From Bacteroidales bacterium UBA1181 (lineage in GTDB: Bacteria; Bacteroidota; Bacteroidia; Bacteroidales; Paludibacteraceae): a DNA stretch of 64,000 nt. This document shows, one piece after another, positions 9,051 to 16,478 of the stretch. Positions within the stretch are counted from its first letter, which is position 1; the number at the start of each line of letters is the position of its first letter. The DNA lies in contig DBYR01000013.1 of the NCBI GenBank assembly GCA_002310215.1, positions 1 to 64,000 of the forward strand, in the 5' to 3' direction. The translations under genes were made by a program, and so were the position numbers. A model generated the notes under the pieces. That model had not been told where the DNA came from. It saw only the letters and a list, made by a program, of their open reading frames with translations, and searched no databases.

Positions 9051-10826
9051 TTATTTAAGGGCATCAGGGTTCAACTTCACCGGTGAATGTGCCGTGAATG
9101 GTATCTCGCCGCACAGGGCCCTAACCACAGCCGTCTGCGTGAAAGGATCGATGCTGTAGGCATTGACCTTCACCGGTGCGACTCCCTCGTAGCAATCGTT
9201 CAGGAACGGATTGCTGTAAGAGATGGCGATGCGCTTCTTCGGATCCGTCATATTGACCGTCCATACGCCGAACGACTCCTTGTCCTTGAAGAACGGTGTG
9301 CCCAATGGCGCGAAGTAACGGTTCTCGAAGCAGACGATGATCTTGTCGTAGTAATCCAACGAATCGATGCGGTAGCCCCAATCGTAGAAATGTGGGTTAA
9401 CCATCACCGTCACATCGAAGCCACGCTTCTCGAACTCCTGTTTTGTGACGCTGAACTTACCCTCGTCCAGGCAGTAGCCTACAGGGACGATCAGCAGTTT
9501 CTTGGTCATGTCCGGCTTCAGAGGAATGTCGCTGTTGCAATCCTCCTCCAATGTGATGGCGGACTCCGCCAACTTGGTGCCCGTCTCCTTCACGAAGGCC
9601 TTCGTCTCCTCGTTCATCGGAGTGCAGAGGGAATCCGGAGAACCCTTCTCCAGCAAGCCGAAACGCTCACGCAACGCCCACACGCGGCTGACAGCGTCGT
9701 CCAGACGGGACATCGGGATCTCTCCCCTATTGATTCTGGCCTCAACCGTGTCCATGTACGCCAAGGAAGGCCAGAGGACGATATCCGCACCCGCAGCGAA
9801 GCACTGCACGGAGACCTCCAATTCGTTTTTGTAGTAACCTGCGCAACCGCCCATGTTGAGGGCGTCCGTAATCACTACACCATTGTATTTCATCTTGTTC
9901 TTCAACAGGTCTACCATCAGCTCCTTGGAGAGGGTTGCCGGTGGCAATTGACCGTTGATCTTCTCTTTCTGGTAGAATGGCAGTTGGATATGGCCCACCA
10001 TGATGGAGGCCGCCCCGTCGTCGATCATCTCGCCGAAGAGTTTGCCGAAGGTCGCTTTCCACTCCTCCTCAGAGAGAGTGTTGGCGGTCGTCACGATATG
10101 CTGGTTGCGCATGGTGACACCATCGCCCGGGAAGTGCTTCACGGTGGAGATGACGTTCTGCTCGTGGATTCCCTCCATCTGTTTCTTGAGGATAGGGATC
10201 GCCTTCTCCACGTCGTCGGAGACGGAACGTTCGATGACCAACTCCTGCAATGGGTTCATGTTCAGGTCGCACACAGGGTGCAGCAACCAGTTGAAGCCCA
10301 TCTCCTTCGCCTCGGAGGCGATCGCCTTGCCGAAGTCATAGGCTAAAGTAGGGTTATTCGCCGCACCGAGCGACATCTCGGCAGGCATGTGCGTGTACTT
10401 CGGATAGGTCTCGCCCAAGCCACGTTCGAAGTCCTCGCTGAAGAACAACGGATACTTGGCCGCCGCGGCGTAATCCTTCATCGCGCTTGCGATCAGGTTC
10501 TCCGAAGAGGTGTTGTATTGTTTCTGGTAATTATCGAAATACCAACGGGCGATGAAGAAACCACCAATCGGGTATTTCTCCATGAAGGCCTTCATGTCCC
10601 CGCCACCGATCTTTTTCTGATCATAGTATTGAGAGACCACCATCATGGTCTGTCCGATCTTCTCGCGGACGGAAAGATTTTTCCAAGAGGTATCAATCGC
10701 GGCAAACTTATAACCCACGTTCTCTTGAACCAACTTAATAGATTTCTCTTTCGGGGAATCGCACTGCGTAAACGTCAATGCGCCCAAAGCCAATGCAAAT
10801 AGGCCTTTTACCATTCCGATTCTCAT
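9051..10826 (-). CDS. GH3 family glycosidase, lipoprotein
   Basis: A 591-residue envelope lipoprotein: hydrophobic N-terminus ending TFTQC, with C22 as probable lipidation site. Residues ~45-400 are a GH3 N-terminal barrel with NagZ-like features (TVKHFPGDG, and GVVITDALNMGG carrying the nucleophile Asp). In NagZ enzymes the KHFPG motif is followed by an Asp-Ser/Thr-His dyad loop; here the equivalent reads RNQHIVTT, so the His is kept and the Asp is not obvious. Residues ~430-591 form a C-terminal domain as in NagZ-long forms. Family members are beta-N-acetylglucosaminidases or beta-glucosidases; the beta-glucan locus favours a beta-glucosidase role on cello-oligomers, but the motifs favour NagZ ancestry. 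Probably cotranscribed with the symporter. Confidence 0.85.
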   Translation of the reverse strand: MRIGMVKGLFALALGALTFTQCDSPKEKSIKLVQENVGYKFAAIDTSWKNLSVREKIGQTMMVVSQYYDQKKIGGGDMKAFMEKYPIGGFFIARWYFDNYQKQYNTSSENLIASAMKDYAAAAKYPLFFSEDFERGLGETYPKYTHMPAEMSLGAANNPTLAYDFGKAIASEAKEMGFNWLLHPVCDLNMNPLQELVIERSVSDDVEKAIPILKKQMEGIHEQNVISTVKHFPGDGVTMRNQHIVTTANTLSEEEWKATFGKLFGEMIDDGAASIMVGHIQLPFYQKEKINGQLPPATLSKELMVDLLKNKMKYNGVVITDALNMGGCAGYYKNELEVSVQCFAAGADIVLWPSLAYMDTVEARINRGEIPMSRLDDAVSRVWALRERFGLLEKGSPDSLCTPMNEETKAFVKETGTKLAESAITLEEDCNSDIPLKPDMTKKLLIVPVGYCLDEGKFSVTKQEFEKRGFDVTVMVNPHFYDWGYRIDSLDYYDKIIVCFENRYFAPLGTPFFKDKESFGVWTVNMTDPKKRIAISYSNPFLNDCYEGVAPVKVNAYSIDPFTQTAVVRALCGEIPFTAHSPVKLNPDALK

Positions 10827-10850
10827 ACCTCTCGCAAAACCTTTAAAGTT

Positions 10851-10884
10851 AAAAAAAAGGAAGCACCCCCCGCAAAGAGGGTGC
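10851..10884 (-). terminator. Terminator after the lipoprotein GH5 gene
   Basis: Minus-strand hairpin GCACCC/GGGTGC, followed by TTCC and eight T, starting 9 nt after the stop codon of the GH5 gene at 10893. Confidence 0.8.
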
Positions 10885-10892
10885 GTTCCATG

Positions 10893-12122
10893 TTACTTCG
10901 TATACAAATTAGACTGCTTCAAAACAGTGGAATCAACTCCGCCCTTGTTTACGACAGAGAGAATTCGCTTGATGTAGTCGCCCGATGGGGTGACATCGTT
11001 CCATGCCTCCCTGGCGCAAGCACCCGGATTGAGGGCAGACGAAGAACGTTCGTTGTCAGAAAAACTCCAGTTACAGAAACTTACCACTTGTTTTCCGGCG
11101 TTGTTTCCGCTCAACAGCAACAACCATTTGTCGGTGCGGTCAGGATCCAACTCGCCGTTACCGTTCGCCTCGCAGAGACCGAACTCAGAGCAGAAAACAG
11201 GCAGTTTGCCCAACACGTCGTACATGTAGGCGTACATGTTATAGTAGTCTGGCTTTCCATCCTTCTCGAAACCCTCGTTGTGCTCCTTCGCATAGAAGTG
11301 GAAGGCATACATGACGTTGTCATGCTTCAGACGGGCGTCGCGGGCAGGCAACGAGTCGCAGAGGTCCTTGCCGTTTCCTTGATACATACCCTCCTTCAGA
11401 CAAGCGTCCACCAATTGGTCCCACTGCGGAGTGCCCACGATGACGATTGGATGGGAGACCTTCAGCGAATCGTAATTTCCCTGGATGGCAGGGATAATCT
11501 CGTCGGCATAGTCGGCGATCATGTCCCATGTGACATTGGTCTCCTTGGTGCAAACCCAAGGATGAATCGGGTCGCCCTTCTCCAGGCAATTGTTAGGCTC
11601 GTTGCAGATCTCGTAGAGCAGATGCTCCTTGTTTGCATATTTTTTCGATATGAAACTGAAAAATTCTTTGGCGCCACCATACTTGGAGTCCAACGGATTA
11701 CCTGGGGTCAAGATATGCCAATCAACAATACAATAGATTCCCAACTCGCCGCAGATATCAATCATCTCACACATTCTCTGCTTGAAACCGATAGGGTTCG
11801 TGTTGTAACCACCCTCCTCGACATACATCGCGAGACGGAGCACATTGATGCCCCACTCCTCTACCATGGTCTTGATGGATTCCTTGGTGTAGCAATCGCC
11901 GCACCACTGCCAGCCCATTGTGCTCATACCCGCCAATTGGACAGGGTTACCATCTTTGTCGCAAAGCTGTAAATCTTTGACTTGCAGTCTACCGTACTTG
12001 GCCACTGGGGAATTCTCCGGATATGGCGAAACGGATTTCTTCTGTTTGGCGTTATTACCTCCGCCGCCACACGACACAAGTACGACAAGAGCCATCAGTG
12101 CGCCAAAAAACAATCTCTTCAT
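10893..12122 (-). CDS. GH5 endoglucanase, lipoprotein
   Basis: A 409-residue GH5 enzyme. The N-terminus ends in LVVLVSC, with C18 as lipid anchor, followed by a Gly/Asn linker; this lipobox replaces the T9SS sorting domain found on the other GH5 proteins here. The barrel covers residues ~35-395: acid/base E175 in YEICNEPNN, H275 in AFHFYAKE, nucleophile E313 in FCSEFGLC, and the active-site Trp in SFCNWSFSD. Compared with the 16-20 kb paralogues it has an insert of ~20 residues after the acid/base. A membrane-anchored endoglucanase would act on oligomers close to the cell surface or in the periplasm; which side is not decidable from sequence. It lies between GH94 and GH3 with terminators on both sides. 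Confidence 0.93.
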   Translation of the reverse strand: MKRLFFGALMALVVLVSCGGGGNNAKQKKSVSPYPENSPVAKYGRLQVKDLQLCDKDGNPVQLAGMSTMGWQWCGDCYTKESIKTMVEEWGINVLRLAMYVEEGGYNTNPIGFKQRMCEMIDICGELGIYCIVDWHILTPGNPLDSKYGGAKEFFSFISKKYANKEHLLYEICNEPNNCLEKGDPIHPWVCTKETNVTWDMIADYADEIIPAIQGNYDSLKVSHPIVIVGTPQWDQLVDACLKEGMYQGNGKDLCDSLPARDARLKHDNVMYAFHFYAKEHNEGFEKDGKPDYYNMYAYMYDVLGKLPVFCSEFGLCEANGNGELDPDRTDKWLLLLSGNNAGKQVVSFCNWSFSDNERSSSALNPGACAREAWNDVTPSGDYIKRILSVVNKGGVDSTVLKQSNLYTK

Positions 12123-12143
12123 TTATCGAAAAATTTATGTTAA

Positions 12144-12187
12144 ATAGAAAAGCAGGGAAGCCACCCGGAAGGGGTAGCCTCCTTGCT
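12144..12187 (-). terminator. Hairpin after the cellobiose phosphorylase gene
   Basis: A strong minus-strand stem-loop (AGCAAGGAGGC...GCTTCCCTGCT, loop TTCC) starts 11 nt past the GH94 stop. The following T-run is short and interrupted, so read-through into the GH5 lipoprotein gene is likely; that gene has no promoter box of its own in this 75-bp gap. Confidence 0.6.
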
Positions 12188-12197
12188 GACACTTGTG

Positions 12198-14690
12198 TTA
12201 TCCCATAATAACCTCAACAACGTTCTTACTTCCCTTAGGTTGCATAGGAACGATGTTGCCGGTGATCTCCTTACCATTGACGATCAACTTCTTGACGCCC
12301 TTCTGGACACCACTTGGGTTGGTAACCTTGATGCTATATTCAGCGTCACGGAAGATACGGTTAATAGAGTAGCCTTTGATGTCCGCAGGCAAACAAGGAT
12401 TAACCTCCAAACCTGTATAGGCAGGCTTGATACCGAGGAGGTATTGACTTACCGTCAACCACATCCATGCGGCCGTACCCGTCAACCATGAGTTCTTACC
12501 CTCACCTGGCTTAGCGGCGTCCTTACCGGCTACCATCTGGCAGTTCACGTAAGGCTCCACCTTATGAAGCGCTTGATCCTTCAAGTACATAGGAGCGATC
12601 TTGCGGAAGAGCTCCCAAGCGTCGTTACCACGTCCGGCAACCGTCTCACCGATGATCACCCATGGGTTGTTGTGGCAGAAGATACCCGCATTCTCCTTGT
12701 ATCCTGCAGGGTATGAACTGATCTCACCCATCTCGACATGATAGGTTGTATAGGCAGGGTTGTTAAGAACCATACCGTGCTCGCAGTCGAGGTATTTCTT
12801 ACAAGAGTCGATGGCCTTGTCGACCATACCCTCTTCGAGACCGATACCAGCCATCGTACAGAATCCCTGGCTCTCGATGAAGATCTTACCCTCCTCACAC
12901 TCCTTGGAACCGATCTTGTTTCCGTAGAAGTCGTATGCGCGGAGGTACCAGTCGCCGTCCCAACCATGCTTCTTCACAGCCTCAACCATGGAGTCGATGC
13001 ACTTCTGGGCGCGGGCAGCCTCGTCAGCCTTACCCAATTGCTTACAGAGTTCCACATAATCTTTACCTGTCACAACGAACAAACCGGCGATCATCAAAGA
13101 CTCAGCCTTGCTGCCTACCGAATTGTTCTCCGTCGTTTGGAACGACTCGTTCGGATCCCAAGAGAAGCAGTTCAAGTTCAAGCAGTCGTTCCAGTCAGCA
13201 CGGCCAATCAATGGCAACATGTGAGGACCGAGGTTGTTGACCACGTGGTTGAAAGATATCTTAAGGTGCTCGAAGAGAGACACTTCCGTACCTGGCTTGT
13301 TATCGAATGGAACAGGCTCGTCCAAGATGGAGAAGTCGCCCGTCTCTTTCACGTAGGCAGCCGTACCGAAGATCAACCAGCATGGGTCATCGTTGAATCC
13401 ACCACCGATGTCATTGTTACCACGCTTCGTCAATGGTTGGTACTGGTGGTAGCAACCACCGTCCGGGAATTGGGTAGACGCGATGTCTATGATACGTTGA
13501 CGCGCGCGGGAAGGAACTTGATGAACGAAGCCGACCAAGTCTTGGTTGGAATCGCGGAATCCCATACCACGTCCGATACCGCTCTCGAAGAAGGATGCTG
13601 AACGGGAGAAGTTGAAGGTGATCATACACTGGTATTGGCTCCAGATGTTCACCATACGGTTCAATTTCTCGTCGTCTGACTTGACAACGTAAACCTCCAA
13701 AAGCTTGTCCCACATAGCAGCCAACTCAGCGAATGCCTCGTCCACCGCCTTAACCGTAGAGAAGCGCTTGATTGTCTCAAGGGCTTTCTTCTTGTTGACA
13801 AGTGTAACATCGGAATCTTGGGAAGAAATCAATGTTCCGTTTTTCTTGCGGGTGATATCCTCCTTGGAGAACTTCTCATCCTGCTCGTTCTCGACATAAC
13901 CCAAGACGAAGATGAAATCCTTGCTCTCTCCTGGTTGCAACTCAACCTCAACATAGTGGGAAGCGATAGGTGACCATCCGTGTGCGAGTGAATTAGCTGG
14001 TTTACCAGCCATTACACACTGAGGGTCAGCGAATTCGTTGTAAAGGCCGATGAATGACTCACGGTCCGTGTCATAACCATCTATCTTAGAGTTGGTCAAC
14101 GCGTAATACGCATAGTGGTTACGACGCTCCTTGTATTCTGTCTTATGGTAGATTACGCTACCGTCGATCTCCACCTCACCGGTAGACCAGTTACGTTGGA
14201 AGTTCTCCATATCGGTGGCGGCGTTCCAAAGACACCACTCAGCGAAAGAGAAGAGCTTGATCTTCTTAGCGTATGTTGTCGTGTTCCTCAAAGTGACTTT
14301 TTGAACCTCCGCCCAAGTCTTCAATGGAACGAAGAAAAGCACGGATGCCTCTATACCGTTTTTCGCACCCGTGATGCGCGTATAGTTCATACCGTGACGG
14401 CACTCGTATGCGTCGAGCGGAGTCTTGCATGGTTTCCATCCCGGATTCCATACGGTTCCATTATCGTTGATATAGAAATAACGTCCGCCATTGTCCATAG
14501 GCACACCGTTGTAACGGTAACGTGTAATACGGCGGAACTTCGCGTCCTTGTAGAAACTATAACCACCCGCTGTGTTTGAAATCAAACCGAAAAAATCCTC
14601 GTTTCCAAGATAATTAATCCATGGGAACGGTGTCGCAGGATTGGTGATGACAAACTCACGGTTCGCATCGTCAAAATGTCCAAAATTCAT
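12198..14690 (-). CDS. Cellobiose phosphorylase (GH94)
   Basis: An 830-residue cytoplasmic enzyme without signal peptide, the usual GH94 length. It converts cellobiose plus phosphate to glucose 1-phosphate and glucose. The N-terminal super-sandwich domain starts at once (MNFGHFDDANREFVITNPATPFPW, typical of cellobiose phosphorylases rather than cellodextrin phosphorylases). The (alpha/alpha)6 barrel holds RGMGFRDSNQD and the catalytic motif at residues 497-504, RADWNDCL, which carries the general acid Asp. A C-terminal beta-sandwich (VNPCLPADIKGYSINRIFRD) closes the protein. It has the best promoter of the locus, directly upstream. Presence of this enzyme with the GPH symporter indicates energy-saving intracellular use of imported cellobiose. 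Confidence 0.95.
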   Translation of the reverse strand: MNFGHFDDANREFVITNPATPFPWINYLGNEDFFGLISNTAGGYSFYKDAKFRRITRYRYNGVPMDNGGRYFYINDNGTVWNPGWKPCKTPLDAYECRHGMNYTRITGAKNGIEASVLFFVPLKTWAEVQKVTLRNTTTYAKKIKLFSFAEWCLWNAATDMENFQRNWSTGEVEIDGSVIYHKTEYKERRNHYAYYALTNSKIDGYDTDRESFIGLYNEFADPQCVMAGKPANSLAHGWSPIASHYVEVELQPGESKDFIFVLGYVENEQDEKFSKEDITRKKNGTLISSQDSDVTLVNKKKALETIKRFSTVKAVDEAFAELAAMWDKLLEVYVVKSDDEKLNRMVNIWSQYQCMITFNFSRSASFFESGIGRGMGFRDSNQDLVGFVHQVPSRARQRIIDIASTQFPDGGCYHQYQPLTKRGNNDIGGGFNDDPCWLIFGTAAYVKETGDFSILDEPVPFDNKPGTEVSLFEHLKISFNHVVNNLGPHMLPLIGRADWNDCLNLNCFSWDPNESFQTTENNSVGSKAESLMIAGLFVVTGKDYVELCKQLGKADEAARAQKCIDSMVEAVKKHGWDGDWYLRAYDFYGNKIGSKECEEGKIFIESQGFCTMAGIGLEEGMVDKAIDSCKKYLDCEHGMVLNNPAYTTYHVEMGEISSYPAGYKENAGIFCHNNPWVIIGETVAGRGNDAWELFRKIAPMYLKDQALHKVEPYVNCQMVAGKDAAKPGEGKNSWLTGTAAWMWLTVSQYLLGIKPAYTGLEVNPCLPADIKGYSINRIFRDAEYSIKVTNPSGVQKGVKKLIVNGKEITGNIVPMQPKGSKNVVEVIMG

Positions 14691-14748
14691 ATTCTCTTCT
14701 TTTTTTAAATTTTTGTTTTCTCAAAAAAATGTATCCACATACATCGTA

Positions 14749-14778
14749 CAAATATACTACAATATTTGATTTACACAA
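14749..14778 (-). promoter_or_regulatory. Promoter of the GH94 gene (TTG-N19-TATATTTG)
   Basis: Minus strand: TTG at 14776-14778, 19-nt spacer, TATATTTG at 14749-14756, fully matching the Bacteroidota -33/-7 consensus. It lies 59 nt before the start codon. Confidence 0.75.
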
Positions 14779-14842
14779 CACTTTTTAACAAAGGTTTTGC
14801 CTAAAATCACGGTACCTTCATTAAAAGCGTGACGTACATAAA

Positions 14843-14864
14843 GAGGGGACTGCTCAGTCCCCTC
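14843..14864. terminator. Perfect hairpin between the OMP gene and GH94
   Basis: GAGGGGACT-GCTC-AGTCCCCTC, a 9-bp perfect stem 69 nt past the stop of the outer-membrane protein gene. The minus-strand T-run is only TTTAT, so it is a likely but weak intrinsic terminator. Confidence 0.55.
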
Positions 14865-14933
14865 CCTATATTTCATTACCAGCCATGAACCGGAAACAGA
14901 AGGGAAGAATCCCTCCTCCGGATCTCATATAAC

Positions 14934-15821
14934 TTACTGCTTGGACGTGGATTCGCTTCCTTCTTCCGCCTCTTCAGGCTCCTCTTCCCCGTTGCCGAAC
15001 GTGATGTCAAAGCCGAATTTCAGACCTACGTATGTGTCGTGGTAGCTGGTCTTGATACCTGGCCAACCATTCAGCTCGCGGAAGTCCGGGTCCTCATCCT
15101 TGCATCCCAAACGATCAAGTACGACAGCCACGGAGAAACACTTATAATGGATACCCAAGCCCAACTCGAGGAAGAGTCCGCTGTTATCCGTGCTGATGCC
15201 TGGGTTAGTCGCCTCTGGCTTAAAACTATATTTGTTAAGTCCTACCGCATAACCTAACCTTGCGTCCACGAATGGAGTGACCTTGCGAGGCGTGAATTTC
15301 CAACGTCCCATGATATAGATCGGAAGCCTGTAGACTTTGTCCTCATACTCATCGCGCAACGTAGGGTTCCAATCCATTATCTCGTCGAAATCCTCCATTT
15401 TCATGCTGCTCATGTAGAAGGAGACACCCCATCCGATGGATAGATTGGCGTTCAACTGATATGCCAGGTTCACACCCGCCGTGATGTCGAAATTCGGCTT
15501 CGTGTCCACACGGTCGCTAAACAGCAACTTGCCTCCTCCGACTTCTGGACGGAGAAGCAATCCTTCGCTATACGGAACATACGGCTCCGACGTATCCGCG
15601 GCAACAGAATCCACCACCTCTTCAAGTGAAGTGGCAAGGGAATCCTCCGCAACCTTTACAACTTGTTTCGCGGAATCCTTCACCGCCTGCAACGAGGAAT
15701 CTTTCACAGACTCCACGGCGTCTTCCAACACCGTCAACTGTTCGTCCACTACATCCTCCGCAAATGTGGTCGGCGCAAATGACACCATGAGCGCCAACAA
15801 CGAAATAATTTGTTTCTTCAT
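14934..15821 (-). CDS. Small outer-membrane beta-barrel protein with acidic N-terminal stalk
   Basis: A 295-residue protein. Signal peptide 1-21 (ends TTFAE). Residues ~22-80 are an Asp/Glu/Val/Ser-rich, probably helical segment with repeating DS/VV spacing (VKDSSLQAVKDSAKQVVKVAEDS). Residues ~85-275 show alternating aromatic beta-strands ending FGFDITFGN, as in Bacteroidota outer-membrane beta-barrel (porin/PorT-like) proteins. The C-terminus is a Glu-rich tail (EEEPEEAEEGSES). No precise family assigned. It probably shares a transcript with the upstream lipoprotein gene, 58 nt away, because no promoter box lies between. A role in the beta-glucan locus is positional inference. Confidence 0.75.
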   Translation of the reverse strand: MKKQIISLLALMVSFAPTTFAEDVVDEQLTVLEDAVESVKDSSLQAVKDSAKQVVKVAEDSLATSLEEVVDSVAADTSEPYVPYSEGLLLRPEVGGGKLLFSDRVDTKPNFDITAGVNLAYQLNANLSIGWGVSFYMSSMKMEDFDEIMDWNPTLRDEYEDKVYRLPIYIMGRWKFTPRKVTPFVDARLGYAVGLNKYSFKPEATNPGISTDNSGLFLELGLGIHYKCFSVAVVLDRLGCKDEDPDFRELNGWPGIKTSYHDTYVGLKFGFDITFGNGEEEPEEAEEGSESTSKQ

Positions 15822-15879
15822 CTATTTTTTATTTTAATTAGGCTAATTGTGCTTCCATGGATTTCTTGGAACTACCCAA

Positions 15880-16341
15880 TCAAGGCTCTATCCCCTGACC
15901 CCTGTAGAGCTTCAGCATCCAACGGTCTTTCTTCGTGGCGTTGCGGAAATTCTTGTAGTAGGCGGGGTAACCGGTCACAATCACTTCGATCTCCGTCTCG
16001 GAGGCGTGCACTTCATAACGTACACCTATCATGACGTCGGCTTTGTATTCTTTTTCCGCATGGGCTAACGCTATATCCTTGTATCTCTGGATCTTTTCCT
16101 TCGCATCCCCTTCCATGTTGACACTGAAAGTCTCTTTGTACGTCACCTTCTCATTCCCTATCATCTCCAAATCAGCGATGAGCGGATTCATGATGATGCC
16201 ATTGGCTGGCTCCATCGTATTTGAATTACTACTCTCCTCGTAGGAGAATGGAACCTCCTTTTTCTTACAATCGGCGGTGGTGGCGCAACATATCACCAAC
16301 ACTGAAACGCACAATAGTTGTTTAAAAATTCTACACTTCAT
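15880..16341 (-). CDS. Small putative lipoprotein
   Basis: A 153-residue protein starting at the ATG at 16341 (MKCRIFKQLLCVSVLVICC); longer in-frame starts would overlap the terminator and end of the next gene and lack sense. C18 or C19 is the likely lipidation site. The mature part contains a segment ALAHAEKEYKADVMIGVRY followed by VTGYPAYYKNFRN, a pattern I associate with uncharacterised Bacteroidota lipoproteins (DUF6567-like), without certainty. A promoter box lies 23 nt upstream. Function unknown. Confidence 0.65.
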   Translation of the reverse strand: MKCRIFKQLLCVSVLVICCATTADCKKKEVPFSYEESSNSNTMEPANGIIMNPLIADLEMIGNEKVTYKETFSVNMEGDAKEKIQRYKDIALAHAEKEYKADVMIGVRYEVHASETEIEVIVTGYPAYYKNFRNATKKDRWMLKLYRGQGIEP

Positions 16342-16364
16342 AGATGTCAAAATGAAATTTCGCA

Positions 16365-16372
16365 CAAAAATA
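16365..16372 (-). promoter_or_regulatory. -7 box (TATTTTTG) for the lipoprotein/OMP pair
   Basis: Minus-strand TAnnTTTG match, with a TTTG about 17 nt upstream, located between the terminator of the GH5 gene at 16479 and the lipoprotein start at 16341. Confidence 0.45.
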
Positions 16373-16425
16373 ATTTTTTTTTCAAATAAACAAAAATGAT
16401 TATGGATAAGATGAGGTTTCTGAAA

Positions 16426-16462
16426 CAAAAAGGCGGGCCTATCCACCATTGAATAGACCCGC
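16426..16462 (-). terminator. Terminator after the double-GH5 gene
   Basis: Minus-strand hairpin GCGGGTCTATTC/GGATAGGCCCGC followed by CTTTTTGTTT. A near-copy sits after the paralogous gene at 19044. Confidence 0.8.
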
Positions 16463-16478
16463 TCTCGACTATATATCA

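Noticed and set aside
9087..10346. 419-codon open frame on the plus strand antisense to the GH3 gene
   Set aside because: The minus-strand frame encodes a recognisable GH3 lipoprotein; the antisense frame is Arg/His/Val-rich without domains, a shadow of codon bias.
10881..11972. 363-codon open frame on the plus strand opposite the lipoprotein GH5 gene
   Set aside because: Antisense shadow of a clear GH5 gene; starts inside that gene's terminator.
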